Shown in pieces: positions 7,837 through 15,319 of a DNA stretch of 36,641 nucleotides; positions within the stretch are counted from its first letter, which is position 1, and each line of letters starts with the position of its first letter. The position numbers and the translations under genes were made by a program. The notes under the pieces are model-generated. The model saw only the letters and a list, made by a program, of their open reading frames with translations, ran no database searches and was not told where the DNA came from. This DNA comes from Clostridia bacterium (GTDB taxonomy: Bacteria; Bacillota; Clostridia; Lachnospirales; Lachnospiraceae). Where the stretch lies: assembly GCA_910574835.1 (NCBI GenBank), contig CAJTDE010000039.1:1-36641 (forward strand). The letters run 5' to 3'.

Positions 7837-8361
7837 TTAAGCCTCGTTTTCCTCCGGAGTTTTTTCAAGCTTTTCATAGGCTAGTCTCGGGTAGGAATCC
7901 TCCTCCACATATATCGTTCCGCAGCGGACAAAGCCGCATTTCTTTAATAGATTCTGCATCACATGATTATCGCCGTGAGTGTCTATGCGCAAATGACCCC
8001 CGCTCTGCCGAAATGCCCAATCCAGACAGAAGCTTCCGACACCTTTTGCAGAGCCGTTGGAAGCCACACGATGAACAACGCCGTAAGGACTGTCATCCAG
8101 CCACGCTCCGTCCTCTATCACCCGATAAGCAGGTTCTATATCTTTTCCCTGGCTATAAAAAAATGTACCTGCAATCTGTCCTCCGCAGACACACACATAG
8201 CTGTTGCCTTCTGCAATATCAGAACGTATCAATTCCTCGGGCGGCCAGTTTGTAGGCCCCCATTGGTTGGGATTTCCATGCTCTTTCATAAATTGCCGGG
8301 CGTATTGATACAACTCCATAATAAGGTTGATGTCCTCTATTGTTGAATTACGTATTTCCAT
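7837..8361 (-). CDS. GNAT-family N-acetyltransferase
   Basis: A 174-aa acetyltransferase. The N-terminal pattern IRNSTIEDINLIMELY is typical of GNAT proteins, and the core includes VHRVASNGSAKGVGSFCLDW, where the acetyl-CoA loop normally lies, then HLRIDTHGDNHVMQNLL and FVRCGTIYVE. The substrate is unknown. The ATG at 8361 has GGAAAGGAG upstream. The gene overlaps the end of the lysozyme gene by 14 nt, which suggests translational coupling. Confidence 0.85.
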   Translation of the reverse strand: MEIRNSTIEDINLIMELYQYARQFMKEHGNPNQWGPTNWPPEELIRSDIAEGNSYVCVCGGQIAGTFFYSQGKDIEPAYRVIEDGAWLDDSPYGVVHRVASNGSAKGVGSFCLDWAFRQSGGHLRIDTHGDNHVMQNLLKKCGFVRCGTIYVEEDSYPRLAYEKLEKTPEENEA

Positions 8362-9139
8362 TTTGCTCTCCTTTCCACATTTGAATGAAAAAGCCCTGCT
8401 GCCACTCTTCTTCACTTCCGCAAAACGCATTCAAATCAATAAATGTTTCCTCCCCCGAATATCCATTAAGCCTTCCTCTGTCTGTGTACTGCCAAAAGGT
8501 CCAGCTCTGTTCCTGTCCGCCCTCTGTTGCGGGTTGTAAGACTGGCTCTCTTAAGATGTTCCGAATCCACAGGGGGTATTCATCAAACCTTCCCTTGATG
8601 TACAGCTCCCATGCCTCCATTGTGGCGTAAATTACGGGTTTCGTGCCAAAGGCTTGTTCTACCTGATTCAGATACGCACGAAGTTCTGTTTCCACGTTCT
8701 CAGCTTTTGGGGGATTTTTCTTTTTATCTCCATAAAACTCTACGTCCACTGCGGGGGGCAGCATTCCTTTAAATGGCTCCACGGTGCGGATAAAGTGTTC
8801 TGCCTGTGAGATTCCCGGGCTGTCAAAGCTGAAAAAATGGTAGGCTCCTATCTTAAGCTCTGTCTTTTGGGATTCCGCATAATTGTATGCAAATTTTTCG
8901 TCTGTATGGGAGCTTCCTTCAGTAGCTTTTATATAGGCAAAATGAATATCTTCGCCGGAAAGAATCTGCCAGTCAATATCGCCTTGGTAGTGGGATACGT
9001 CTACTCCTCTTATGGAATATTTTTTTGCTGCTCTTCCGTTTATATGGAAATAGCCATTGTAAATGAAAGCTGCTAATGTCACGCTGATTGCTGTCAGCGT
9101 AGTGAGAAATATTACTGCCGCATGTATTCTTTTTTTCAT
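8348..9139 (-). CDS. GH25 lysozyme-like muramidase, membrane-anchored
   Basis: A 263-aa glycoside hydrolase family 25 protein (N,O-diacetylmuramidase fold) that would cleave peptidoglycan glycan strands outside the cell. It begins with a signal-anchor or signal peptide (MKKRIHAAVIFLTTL). The GH25 domain starts at IRGVDVSHYQGDIDW, with the catalytic DxE motif in AVDVEFYGD, and ends with WTFWQYTDRG and FIDLNAF. The start at 9139 is favoured over the ATG six codons upstream because GGGGAG lies 8 nt before it. It may act in cell-wall turnover or host interaction; no phage genes are nearby. Confidence 0.9.
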   Translation of the reverse strand: MKKRIHAAVIFLTTLTAISVTLAAFIYNGYFHINGRAAKKYSIRGVDVSHYQGDIDWQILSGEDIHFAYIKATEGSSHTDEKFAYNYAESQKTELKIGAYHFFSFDSPGISQAEHFIRTVEPFKGMLPPAVDVEFYGDKKKNPPKAENVETELRAYLNQVEQAFGTKPVIYATMEAWELYIKGRFDEYPLWIRNILREPVLQPATEGGQEQSWTFWQYTDRGRLNGYSGEETFIDLNAFCGSEEEWQQGFFIQMWKGEQNGNT

Positions 9140-9176
9140 CTTCCATCTCCCCGGCATAAGTAGTCTTTCTTTTATT

Positions 9177-9587
9177 TTATGGGTGGTTGCCTGTTGTATC
9201 GCACCAGTGGGCTATCTCTGCAATTAGCTTAAGGGGCAGGGGTTTGTTTAATGGCAATTGGATAGTACCCTTACTGGTTTTATATTCTTTTAGCTGTTCT
9301 GCAAATTCTATGACAGCCTCCGGTCCCGGGTACAGGCCGATGTGCTTTTTAAAGCCTGCAAAGTGGATGATGTTGTAGCCTTTCCAGTAGGTGGGCATAC
9401 TCCAGGAAATGCGCTCCTGGGCTTCGGGCAGCGCTGTACGTATGGCTTCTCTTACCTGGTTTAGATATGGTTGTGCTTCCTCGGGCTGTGATGTGATGTA
9501 TTCATCAATGGTTTCCGGGGCTTTTCCGCAGTAGTGATCTTGATTTTGATTTTTGAAGCTGCGGCCGCATTTCGGGCATGTCCACAT
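9177..9587 (-). CDS. DUF1801 (YdhG-like) protein with N-terminal zinc ribbon
   Basis: A 136-aa protein. Residues 1-20 form a small zinc-binding knuckle (C4-x2-C7 with H18 and C20). The remainder matches the YdhG/DUF1801 fold, with ISWSMPTYWKGYNIIHFAGFK and GLYPGPEA, then KGTIQLPLNKPLP. Members are small cytoplasmic proteins of unknown function. The start is supported by AAGGAGAAC close before the ATG. Confidence 0.85.
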   Translation of the reverse strand: MWTCPKCGRSFKNQNQDHYCGKAPETIDEYITSQPEEAQPYLNQVREAIRTALPEAQERISWSMPTYWKGYNIIHFAGFKKHIGLYPGPEAVIEFAEQLKEYKTSKGTIQLPLNKPLPLKLIAEIAHWCDTTGNHP

Positions 9588-9804
9588 AGTTTGTTCTCCT
9601 TTTGATTCTGTCTGTGATGCAGTTGGGTATATTGATTGCTGGGTATTGTTTGGCTTTTTTAGGTTTGTTTTTCTTTCTTGGCGGGGGCGTCTTGTTACAT
9701 GACGGCTTATTCGGGAAACTGTGTAGGCTGCGGGCAGGAACCTCCACCCCTGTTCGGGGCGGCCCTCCTCCCCTCCGCCGCTCAGTTGTCTGTATTGTAA
9801 GCTT
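9588..9804. other. intergenic spacer, no supported gene
   Basis: A 217-bp spacer between two minus-strand genes. It contains a GC-rich weak dyad (CCACCCC/GGGGCGG near 9744-9765). A plus-strand open frame here is hydrophobic at first but ends inside the neighbouring GNAT gene and lacks a ribosome binding site, so I do not call it. Confidence 0.4.
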
Positions 9805-10380
9805 TTATGTGTCTTTTGAAAATGCTGGTTGAGGATGCTGGAGCTGTGGGGCGGCTCTGTGATCTCCGATGAGTTTTTCCATCCAGATCATGTCGTACCA
9901 GCGGCCGAATTTGTAACCGCATTTGTGGAATTGTCCTGCCTTTGTATAGCCTAAATGTTCATGAAACTCTGCGCTGTTTTTTGTCAGGTATTCGTCGGGG
10001 ACTTCCGGATAGCCGATGCAGGCATAGAGATTTTGGATGCCGCTTTCAGCCAGGGCTTCCTCCAGTGCCTTATATAGCTTTTTTCCGATTCCTTGTTTTC
10101 TTTTCTTTGGGGCCAGATAGATGGTTAGCTCTGCCGACCAGTCATAAGCTGCTCGTCCCACAAAGGGGCCGGCGTATGCGTAGCCTAGGATCTCATTGTC
10201 TTTGACTGCGGTAAGATATGGGTATTTTTTTAAGGTATTGGTCATCCGCCTTTTAAATTCCTCTATGGTTGGCACTTCATATTCAAAGGAAATGGCGGTA
10301 TTTTTTACATAATATTCGTAGATATGTAAAAGAGCTTTTGCGTCCCTGAGGCTCGCTGTTCTGATTTCTACTTCACTCAT
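9805..10380 (-). CDS. GNAT acetyltransferase, phosphinothricin-acetyltransferase-like
   Basis: A 191-aa N-acetyltransferase of the Pat/YwnH type. Landmarks are IRTASLRDAKALLHIY at the N-terminus, the segment ISFEYEVPTIEEF, the acetyl-CoA loop KKRKQGIGKKLYKAL and the C-terminal HKCGYKFGRWYDMIWMEK. Relatives acetylate phosphinothricin or methionine sulfoximine; the natural substrate here is unknown. The start ATG follows CAGGAGATCAGCTT. The C-terminal 15 or so residues (after the usual end at IWMEK) are an unusual extension. A diverged copy of the 93-bp hairpin repeat lies 50 nt upstream. Confidence 0.88.
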   Translation of the reverse strand: MSEVEIRTASLRDAKALLHIYEYYVKNTAISFEYEVPTIEEFKRRMTNTLKKYPYLTAVKDNEILGYAYAGPFVGRAAYDWSAELTIYLAPKKRKQGIGKKLYKALEEALAESGIQNLYACIGYPEVPDEYLTKNSAEFHEHLGYTKAGQFHKCGYKFGRWYDMIWMEKLIGDHRAAPQLQHPQPAFSKDT

Positions 10381-10430
10381 AAGCTGATCTCCTGATATTC
10401 ATTTCTGTAAATTTTCCTTTTTATAATTTT

Positions 10431-10510
10431 TCCTTTTTAATGTAGCTTTACAAAATTAATTTTCTGTCACAAGTGCATATGCCTATTAGTTGATTTGTGC
10501 ATTGCAAGGA
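10431..10510 (-). repeat. diverged copy of 93-bp hairpin leader repeat
   Basis: On the minus strand this segment carries TGCAATGCACAAATC, a loop region similar to the other copies (GCATATG, then TTGTGACAG) and AAATTAATTTTGTAAAG, which corresponds to the inner 3' arm and the 7-nt bulge of the copies at 14167-14259 and 18786-18878. The outer stem has decayed: TCCTT/AAGGA and AATG/CATT still pair. Like the others it precedes a minus-strand gene. The surrounding spacer 10381-10606 shows no coding sequence. Confidence 0.6.
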
Positions 10511-10606
10511 TGAACAACTTCATTAGTGCTTTGTCACGGACAATTCTCCGGGAAACAACTCGGCCGTTTTTTAACTGACTTGCTATGCACTTTACAAACT
10601 TTATAC

Positions 10607-10954
10607 CTATTCCAATGCATCAATTAATAACTTTTCAACCATATGGTCTAAGTTGTTAAATTTTTCCATTTCCGTACCGGACGGATTATCTAATTCGCAA
10701 AATTTATGTGCTGTCAAATCATAAGCATACCAACTAATGTCGCTTTCACCCAAAAAAATGTATTGTTTGTTCCACTCGTTTTCATACCATAGCTTATTAT
10801 ATTCAATCAATCCATAAATTTTTTCATTCTGTTGTTCATCTAACAGCCTCTGATCTATTCCGTATAAAATAAATCCGTTAAATTCCATACCATTTATAAT
10901 TCTCAAAACTTCTATATATTCATCTATAAATGAGCAAATTTGAAATTTTACCAA
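10607..10954 (-). pseudogene. truncated SMI1/KNR4 (SUKH/YrhA-like) immunity protein
   Basis: The 115-aa frame matches the C-terminal two-thirds of SUKH-superfamily immunity proteins (FIDEYIEVLRIINGMEFNG, then LYGID and IFLGESDISWYAYD). The N-terminal helices of about 40-50 residues are missing. The only possible start is a TTG without a ribosome binding site, a stop lies three codons upstream, and only 57 nt separate it from the preceding gene, so the missing part is not present. SUKH proteins normally neutralise polymorphic or contact-dependent toxins. No toxin gene is nearby. Probably non-functional. Confidence 0.7.
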
Positions 10955-11011
10955 AGCTACTTAAAATTGCTTAAAACTAAAGACATCATGCCTTTTTGGG
11001 TGTATACTGTT

Positions 11012-11299
11012 TTACCATAACAATTTATCAACTCTATCTATATTTTGAAACCTTTCAATTATAATACTGTCTAGCTTTTCAAAAATAAAATCAGCAATTT
11101 CACCCATTTCAATACACATTATAGCTATATTAAGAAAATAGCTTGCTTTAGTAAATATACTATGATTCACTTCTCTCCAATCTTCTTCTAATATTTTAGC
11201 GGTCGCTTGGCATATATTCAGATTTTCCTCATTCATATACTCTTTATATCCATATTCTACGGCATCTTTAACGGCCTCATATTTAATTCTATTATTCAT
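11012..11299 (-). CDS. small helical immunity-like protein
   Basis: A 95-aa, apparently all-helical, acidic protein. The pattern EAVKDAVEYGYKEY, ATAKILEEDWREV and MCIEMGEIADFIFEKLD resembles small Imm-family immunity proteins of polymorphic toxin systems, but I cannot fix the family. The start ATG at 11299 is preceded by GGGAG with 9-nt spacing. Its base composition is much more AT-rich than the flanking housekeeping genes, which suggests horizontal acquisition. It lies between the SUKH fragment and a DUF4275-like gene, which supports an immunity role by association. Confidence 0.6.
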   Translation of the reverse strand: MNNRIKYEAVKDAVEYGYKEYMNEENLNICQATAKILEEDWREVNHSIFTKASYFLNIAIMCIEMGEIADFIFEKLDSIIIERFQNIDRVDKLLW

Positions 11300-11419
11300 A
11301 TACACTTACTCCCTTAATGGCTTACCGTATTATTTTTCTAGAAATACAAGAAAGCAGTTTGAAACTATCACATTACACTGAAAGTCGCCCTTGAAAATAG
11401 GGTTGTTTTTTTGCGCAGT

Positions 11420-11589
11420 ATGGCCAAAGTCCAAAAGGTGAGGGAATAGACAGCAATAAGAGGTCCTTAACTATGCAGGAAATCGCACGGATAATCGCAG
11501 AAGTATTTAACAAGCAATTTAGTGACAATAACTCACCGGATATATTTATGGACTGTGCTAAAAACATTTATCATGAGCTGCATCATTAA
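11420..11589 (+). pseudogene. possible mobile-element scrap: recombinase-like start plus 38-aa ORF
   Basis: Two very short plus-strand frames stand against the direction of all neighbours. The first (11420-11449) reads MAKVQKVRE and stops; this resembles the first residues of large serine recombinases (MAKVRKI...). The second (11473-11589) encodes 38 aa starting MQEIARIIAEVFNKQ, preceded by AAGAGGTCC at ribosome-binding distance. No catalytic recombinase domain remains. This could be debris of an integrated element that brought in the immunity genes, or chance. It is the only content of the 11300-11650 spacer. Confidence 0.3.
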
Positions 11590-11650
11590 ATCCGCTGAAA
11601 AATAGTTACCCTATCAAAGATAACGGGCACTTTGTCCCAAAGAGCCGGGT

Positions 11651-12199
11651 TTAGGTATTCAGAAAACAACCCCTGATGTAAACATCTTCGTCCAATTCCG
11701 GATTTGTCCAGCCATCCCGGCCTTCATGTGTAAAAATTGCATACCAACTCACGCTTTCGTCAAAGCAATATATATCCTCCGGCAGCCACAAACCCTGACA
11801 TTGAAAACCCGATGTCCATGCATCGTGCTCATTGTTCCATTCCTCTACAATTATTTGGCTGAGCAGACTGCCTTCTATACTTATGACGGCAGCTTTTGGA
11901 TACTCTGAAGAAAACCGTTTGCCCGACAGTCTTTCTTTAGAGAATAAATCCCACATAAAAAATACGTTTTTCTTATCTCTCAAAAATGCAGCCGCATCTT
12001 CCATGCGACATTCCTTTTCCCACATTTTATTGTCATGTAAGCAATCCCATAAGTATCCATCATAGCAGAAACCATCTATATCTTGGCTTAAAGTTGCAAT
12101 ATGCTTTTGATAATACTCACTTGTTGTGTCAACAAACCGCCGGACAAACGCTTTACGCAAAGCGACAGCCTGCTCAGTTGGTAATATTTCAAATTTCAT
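11651..12199 (-). CDS. DUF4275-like putative immunity protein
   Basis: A 182-aa protein. The central YDGYLWDCLHD, the segment VFFMWDLF and the C-terminal CFDESVSWYAIFTHEGR resemble DUF4275 proteins, which end in a similar aspartate-rich motif followed by WTxxxTHE. The function of the family is unknown; the gene context and size fit toxin-immunity proteins. The start chosen is the ATG at 12199, since the frame upstream (from 12265) has no ribosome binding site; the site before 12199 is also weak (CGGGAATG). It belongs to the same AT-rich island as the two genes downstream. Confidence 0.55.
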   Translation of the reverse strand: MKFEILPTEQAVALRKAFVRRFVDTTSEYYQKHIATLSQDIDGFCYDGYLWDCLHDNKMWEKECRMEDAAAFLRDKKNVFFMWDLFSKERLSGKRFSSEYPKAAVISIEGSLLSQIIVEEWNNEHDAWTSGFQCQGLWLPEDIYCFDESVSWYAIFTHEGRDGWTNPELDEDVYIRGCFLNT

Positions 12200-12348
12200 A
12201 CTATGACATTCCCGATAATTGAAAAGTTCTGAAATCATTCTAGCAGAAAGGCCACTGACCCGCAAGATGAAATAGCAATTAGAATACCAGGTTAGAATAC
12301 CAGAATATAAAAGCTAAAATTCCCACCAGCAACACCTCCCGTCCCCAA

Positions 12349-12583
12349 GTAACCGTTCAGACGGGCTGTGGCGAAAGCCGCTCTCTGACTTTTCCTATAT
12401 TCAGTGTCCGGCTGTTCGCGTACAATTTGTTTGATATGGACGGACATTGCCTCACCCCGCACCGGGTAAAAAATCAAAAAAGCAATGTCCGTTCAGAGCA
12501 GACAAAGTGTACGCGAACCGTCCGAACACAGGATATGGAAAAGTCAGAGAGCGGCTTTCGCCACAGCCCGTCTGAACGGTTAC
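12349..12583. repeat. long palindromic element, copy 1
   Basis: A 235-bp inverted repeat with arms of about 103 bp and a loop of about 30 nt. The outer 47 bp of the arms (starting GTAACCGTTCAGACGG) are identical and the inner parts are about 75-80% identical, ending at GGACATTGC beside the loop. Read outward, each arm carries an open frame beginning ATGTCCGT and encoding KSQRAAFATARLNG. It starts 8 nt after the DUF2461 stop codon, so it could act as a very large terminator hairpin, but no U-tract follows. A related element lies at 25021-25225. No transposase is encoded. It accounts for most of the 12200-12590 gap. Confidence 0.85.
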
Positions 12584-12590
12584 CCCCCCC

Positions 12591-13274
12591 CTACCTCATC
12601 GGCATCTGAAATCCCTCCAGCGCCTTATTAAGATAATCATTAAAAGGTTTCATAATCCGAAAACATTCCACAGCCTTTGCAAGAAACGCATCCGCCTCCC
12701 CCAGCTCTTCATCCTTCAGCGGATATTCCAAATACCAACTCTTAAATTTCAGATATTCCGCCTGAGGATGCTCTTTCTCATACCCGGAAGGAACATTTTT
12801 CAGCGCCGACCCCCGCACCGTAAAATACTTCTCAAACTCCGGCTCATGAATCACCCTTTCCCATTCCTCGCCATTTTGGGCAATATAATCCCGCACCATC
12901 CTTGTCGCATCCTTAAACATATCGGCAAACAAACCGCCTCCCAAAAAAGACTGATCACCAGGCTTTATCATAAGATAATACCCCACAGGCACCGGCAGCT
13001 TCCCCTTGGAAGAAATATGAGCGCGAAACGCAGGGTTATACGGAGATTTATCATGACTAAACCGGGTATCCCTTACAAGCTTAAACGTAAGCTCCTTCGG
13101 CGCATAGTTCAAAATGCTGCTGTCAAAGTTCCCAATCTCAAGCATCAAAGCCTGCAATAACGCTTCAAACTCGGCATTTGCCTTTTTGTAATCCTCCTTG
13201 TGAGCATGATACCACTCCCGTTCGTTATTCATACTCAGCTCTGACAAATAATTTACGATCAATGACATATTCAT
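12591..13274 (-). CDS. DUF2461 domain protein
   Basis: A 227-aa protein of the DUF2461 family. Landmarks are NNEREWYHAHKEDY near residue 16, FKLVRDTRFSHDKSPYNP (the family signature) and the GYYLMIKPGDQSFLGGGLF segment. The biochemical function is unknown; the protein is cytoplasmic by sequence. The ATG at 13274 follows AAGGAG. It starts 15 nt after the stop of the sigma-factor gene, so the two are very probably co-transcribed. Confidence 0.9.
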   Translation of the reverse strand: MNMSLIVNYLSELSMNNEREWYHAHKEDYKKANAEFEALLQALMLEIGNFDSSILNYAPKELTFKLVRDTRFSHDKSPYNPAFRAHISSKGKLPVPVGYYLMIKPGDQSFLGGGLFADMFKDATRMVRDYIAQNGEEWERVIHEPEFEKYFTVRGSALKNVPSGYEKEHPQAEYLKFKSWYLEYPLKDEELGEADAFLAKAVECFRIMKPFNDYLNKALEGFQMPMR

Positions 13275-13289
13275 AATCTTCTATCTCCT

Positions 13290-14141
13290 TTACGCATTTT
13301 TGATAACTGAAAACTGTGCGGAAGCTAAAAGCTCCTGCACAAGACGCTTCATTTGCTCCGGCGACTGATAAGCCTTGCAGAAGGAAAAATCCTGGGACAA
13401 ATCGTCCATTTCCTCCATTGCCTGCTTCACATCAAGCATGGTTTTAACGGAAATCTCATTGGCCTCCACATAATCTAACTGCTGCGGATGCAGCCTGCGG
13501 CTTTGGATTGCATAATTCACCCTGTCTTTGCACCGGCAGCTTCCGCCGCCGTATGCTCCGCAATACTGCTGCAGAAAATCCGCCATTTTCCGGCGTATTC
13601 TGGATAACCGCTGGCGATATGCTTCCGGCGTCATTTCTAAGATCTCTCCGGCAATGCGACTGTCCAGCTTAAACATAGTTCCCAATATAAAAATACATCT
13701 GCTCTCCGTGTCCAGACACTGCAGCATTACATTGGTACAGGACAGCTTCAATTCCTCCGCTAAAATGTCTCTTTCCACATTCTGCGTTAGATCAGGGATG
13801 TCATGTATTTTCCCATTTTTAATATCCTCGCCGTAAAATTCGAAGCTTAAGGGCGCGTGGGCAAACATATGCTTTTTATAATCCTTCAAATGATTCACGG
13901 CAATGCGGAAAACCCATGTGGTAAACGCGCTTTCCCCTCGAAAAGAAGATAAATGTGTAATCATTTTCAGCAGAATGTCCTGTGCCGCATCCTCTGCATC
14001 CGCAAAAGTTCCAAGCATACGCAGGGATAAATTAAACACCATGTCCTGTACGCCCATAACAAGGGATTCAAGAGCCTCTTTGTCCCCGGATGTGGCCTTG
14101 TCCGCCAATGCCTGTAGTTCTTCATTTGTTTTTTTCTCCAA
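13290..14141 (-). CDS. ECF-like RNA polymerase sigma factor with Cys-containing C-terminal extension
   Basis: A 283-aa sigma-70-family protein. Region 2 spans about residues 28-95 (FADAEDAAQDILLKM, then FTTWVFRIAVN) and region 4 about 130-190 (RIAGEILEMTPEAYRQRLSR). A C-terminal extension of about 90 residues follows, opening with C194-x7-C202-R-C204-K, which may bind metal or sense redox state. Extended ECF groups use such tails for self-regulation; no cognate anti-sigma factor is adjacent. The start is a TTG at 14141, seven nt after GGAGGG. The 93-bp hairpin repeat (14167-14259) lies directly before the ribosome binding site. Promoter targets are unknown. Confidence 0.88.
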   Translation of the reverse strand: MEKKTNEELQALADKATSGDKEALESLVMGVQDMVFNLSLRMLGTFADAEDAAQDILLKMITHLSSFRGESAFTTWVFRIAVNHLKDYKKHMFAHAPLSFEFYGEDIKNGKIHDIPDLTQNVERDILAEELKLSCTNVMLQCLDTESRCIFILGTMFKLDSRIAGEILEMTPEAYRQRLSRIRRKMADFLQQYCGAYGGGSCRCKDRVNYAIQSRRLHPQQLDYVEANEISVKTMLDVKQAMEEMDDLSQDFSFCKAYQSPEQMKRLVQELLASAQFSVIKNA

Positions 14142-14166
14142 CTGCTTTCCCTCCTATTCCAGTTCC

Positions 14167-14259
14167 GTAATATCCCTTACAATACACCTGTACAAAATCA
14201 ATTTCCACTCACAGAACCATATACCTGCAAATCGATTTGTGCATTGTAAAAAATATCAC
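14167..14259 (-). repeat. 93-bp structured hairpin leader repeat, copy A
   Basis: Read on the minus strand: a 21-bp lower stem (GTGATATTTTTTAC.. with ..GTAAGGGATATTAC, fully paired if G-T is allowed), a 10-bp upper stem (AAATCGATTT/AAATTGATTT), a 7-nt bulge on the 3' side only (TGTACAG) and a 24-nt loop. The 3' end runs into CGGAACTGGAATAGGAGGG, the ribosome binding site of the sigma-factor gene. Copy B at 18786-18878 has the same length and architecture with compensatory changes in the stem. A partial direct repeat of the exit sequence (GGATATTATGGAACTT) lies about 20 nt upstream of the stem. Confidence 0.85.
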
Positions 14260-14445
14260 TGTTTAAAAGTTCCATAATATCCTGCAAGTACAAAATACTA
14301 CTATTTAATTAGACATCCCATTTTCGTCTCTGTGACATCATTTCATTATTTTTTATATTATCTTAATATCAGTCATTTATCAAATAACAATTCCCTGAAT
14401 TTTTTATTACCGGCTATCTTTTTCCCCTTCCATACAGTTATAGTA

Positions 14446-14463
14446 TATAGAAAGCGCTTTTCA
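14446..14463 (+). promoter_or_regulatory. possible cre-like site before decayed sigma gene
   Basis: The sequence ATAGAAAGCGCTTTTCAA contains the symmetric core AAAGCGCTTT expected of a catabolite-response element bound by CcpA. It lies just downstream of a TATAGT box (14438-14443), about 75 nt before the start of the remnant sigma gene. The spacer 14260-14537 is otherwise AT-rich and without coding signals. Confidence 0.3.
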
Positions 14464-14537
14464 AACACAGCAGACTGCCCGGCAGCCGATATACCGTTAT
14501 TTATCCAAAATCCAGGCATCACAAAAGAGAGGCTCAC

Positions 14538-15319
14538 ATGGGCATAGCCATTGATCCCGATTTTCTCCTTATACAGAAAATGCGTATGGGAGACGACAAG
14601 GCCATCGAAACCTTTGTCAGAAAATATTACCCAAGCATCCTGAAATATTGTCAGACCCACGTAAGCGACCACAGCTACGCCGAAGATCTGACACAGGATA
14701 CCTTTGCCCGTTTTTTCCGAAGCTTCGGCCAATACCGCCACTTTGGAAAGGCAGCCAACTACCTCTACACCATCGCCTCCCATGTATGCCAGGATTACTA
14801 CAAGCAGCTAAAAGAAATCCCTTTCGCCGCCTTGCCGGACACCAAAGAGCAACACACAGCATCCCCGGAACAGGAGATCACGGCAAAACTCGCCCTTTCA
14901 AGCCTGCCGCCGGAATTAAGAGAAACCGCCATCCAAGCCTCCAAAACAGCCTTCTATGAAAGCGAGGCCAACGCTCCCCTGTCCCGCCTGGAATTTGTCT
15001 ACCAGCAAAGCCGTTACATCCGCAAGCACTGGTGGATACTCCAGGCATATACTTTGCCGCCTTCCTCCTCTATACCGGAATCATCCTGCTTTATCTTGGC
15101 GCAGACGGATGGAACTGCCCCATACAGAGCAGCTGGATTTCCTGGAAATCCTTTTACAATATCACAAATCTGCAAAAATATTTCCTCATCACCCTGGGCG
15201 GCTATGTGGGATGCCTGTTCATATCCTTTCTCAGCATGCTCACATCCGCAAAAACAAAATCCGCCTACGGAAAGCCAAAGCCCCAGTCCCCGTTTTCCCG
15301 CCGTTACAAAGAGATTTGA
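14538..15319 (+). pseudogene. decayed sigma factor / membrane protein / permease cluster fused by deletions
   Basis: The open frame from 14538 starts as a normal ECF sigma factor (AAGAGAGG before the ATG; region 2 with YAEDLTQDTFARFF). After SSLPPELRE (about residue 129, nt 14925), where region 4 should begin, it switches to sequence typical of the N-terminus of a downstream membrane or anti-sigma protein (FYESEANAPLSRLEFVYQQS...RKHWWILQ). Near 15040 one base seems lost: the other frame continues naturally as GIYFAAFLLYTGIILLYLG. From about 15120 this resembles part of an ABC-2-type permease (FYNITNLQKYFLITLGGY...SAKTKS). The 266-aa conceptual product therefore joins pieces of two or three genes and is unlikely to work. 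Confidence 0.7.

Noticed and set aside
9602-9832. 76-codon plus-strand frame with hydrophobic start
   Set aside because: No ribosome binding site, proline/arginine-rich second half, and it ends inside the GNAT gene on the other strand.
12349-12583. CRISPR or IS element
   Set aside because: There is one pair of inverted arms, no regularly spaced direct repeats, and no transposase frame.
12292-12609. Two 60-codon frames (12292-12477 minus, 12427-12609 plus)
   Set aside because: Both are the outward reading of the two arms of the palindromic element and encode the same KSQRAAFATARLNG core; they are by-products of the repeat.
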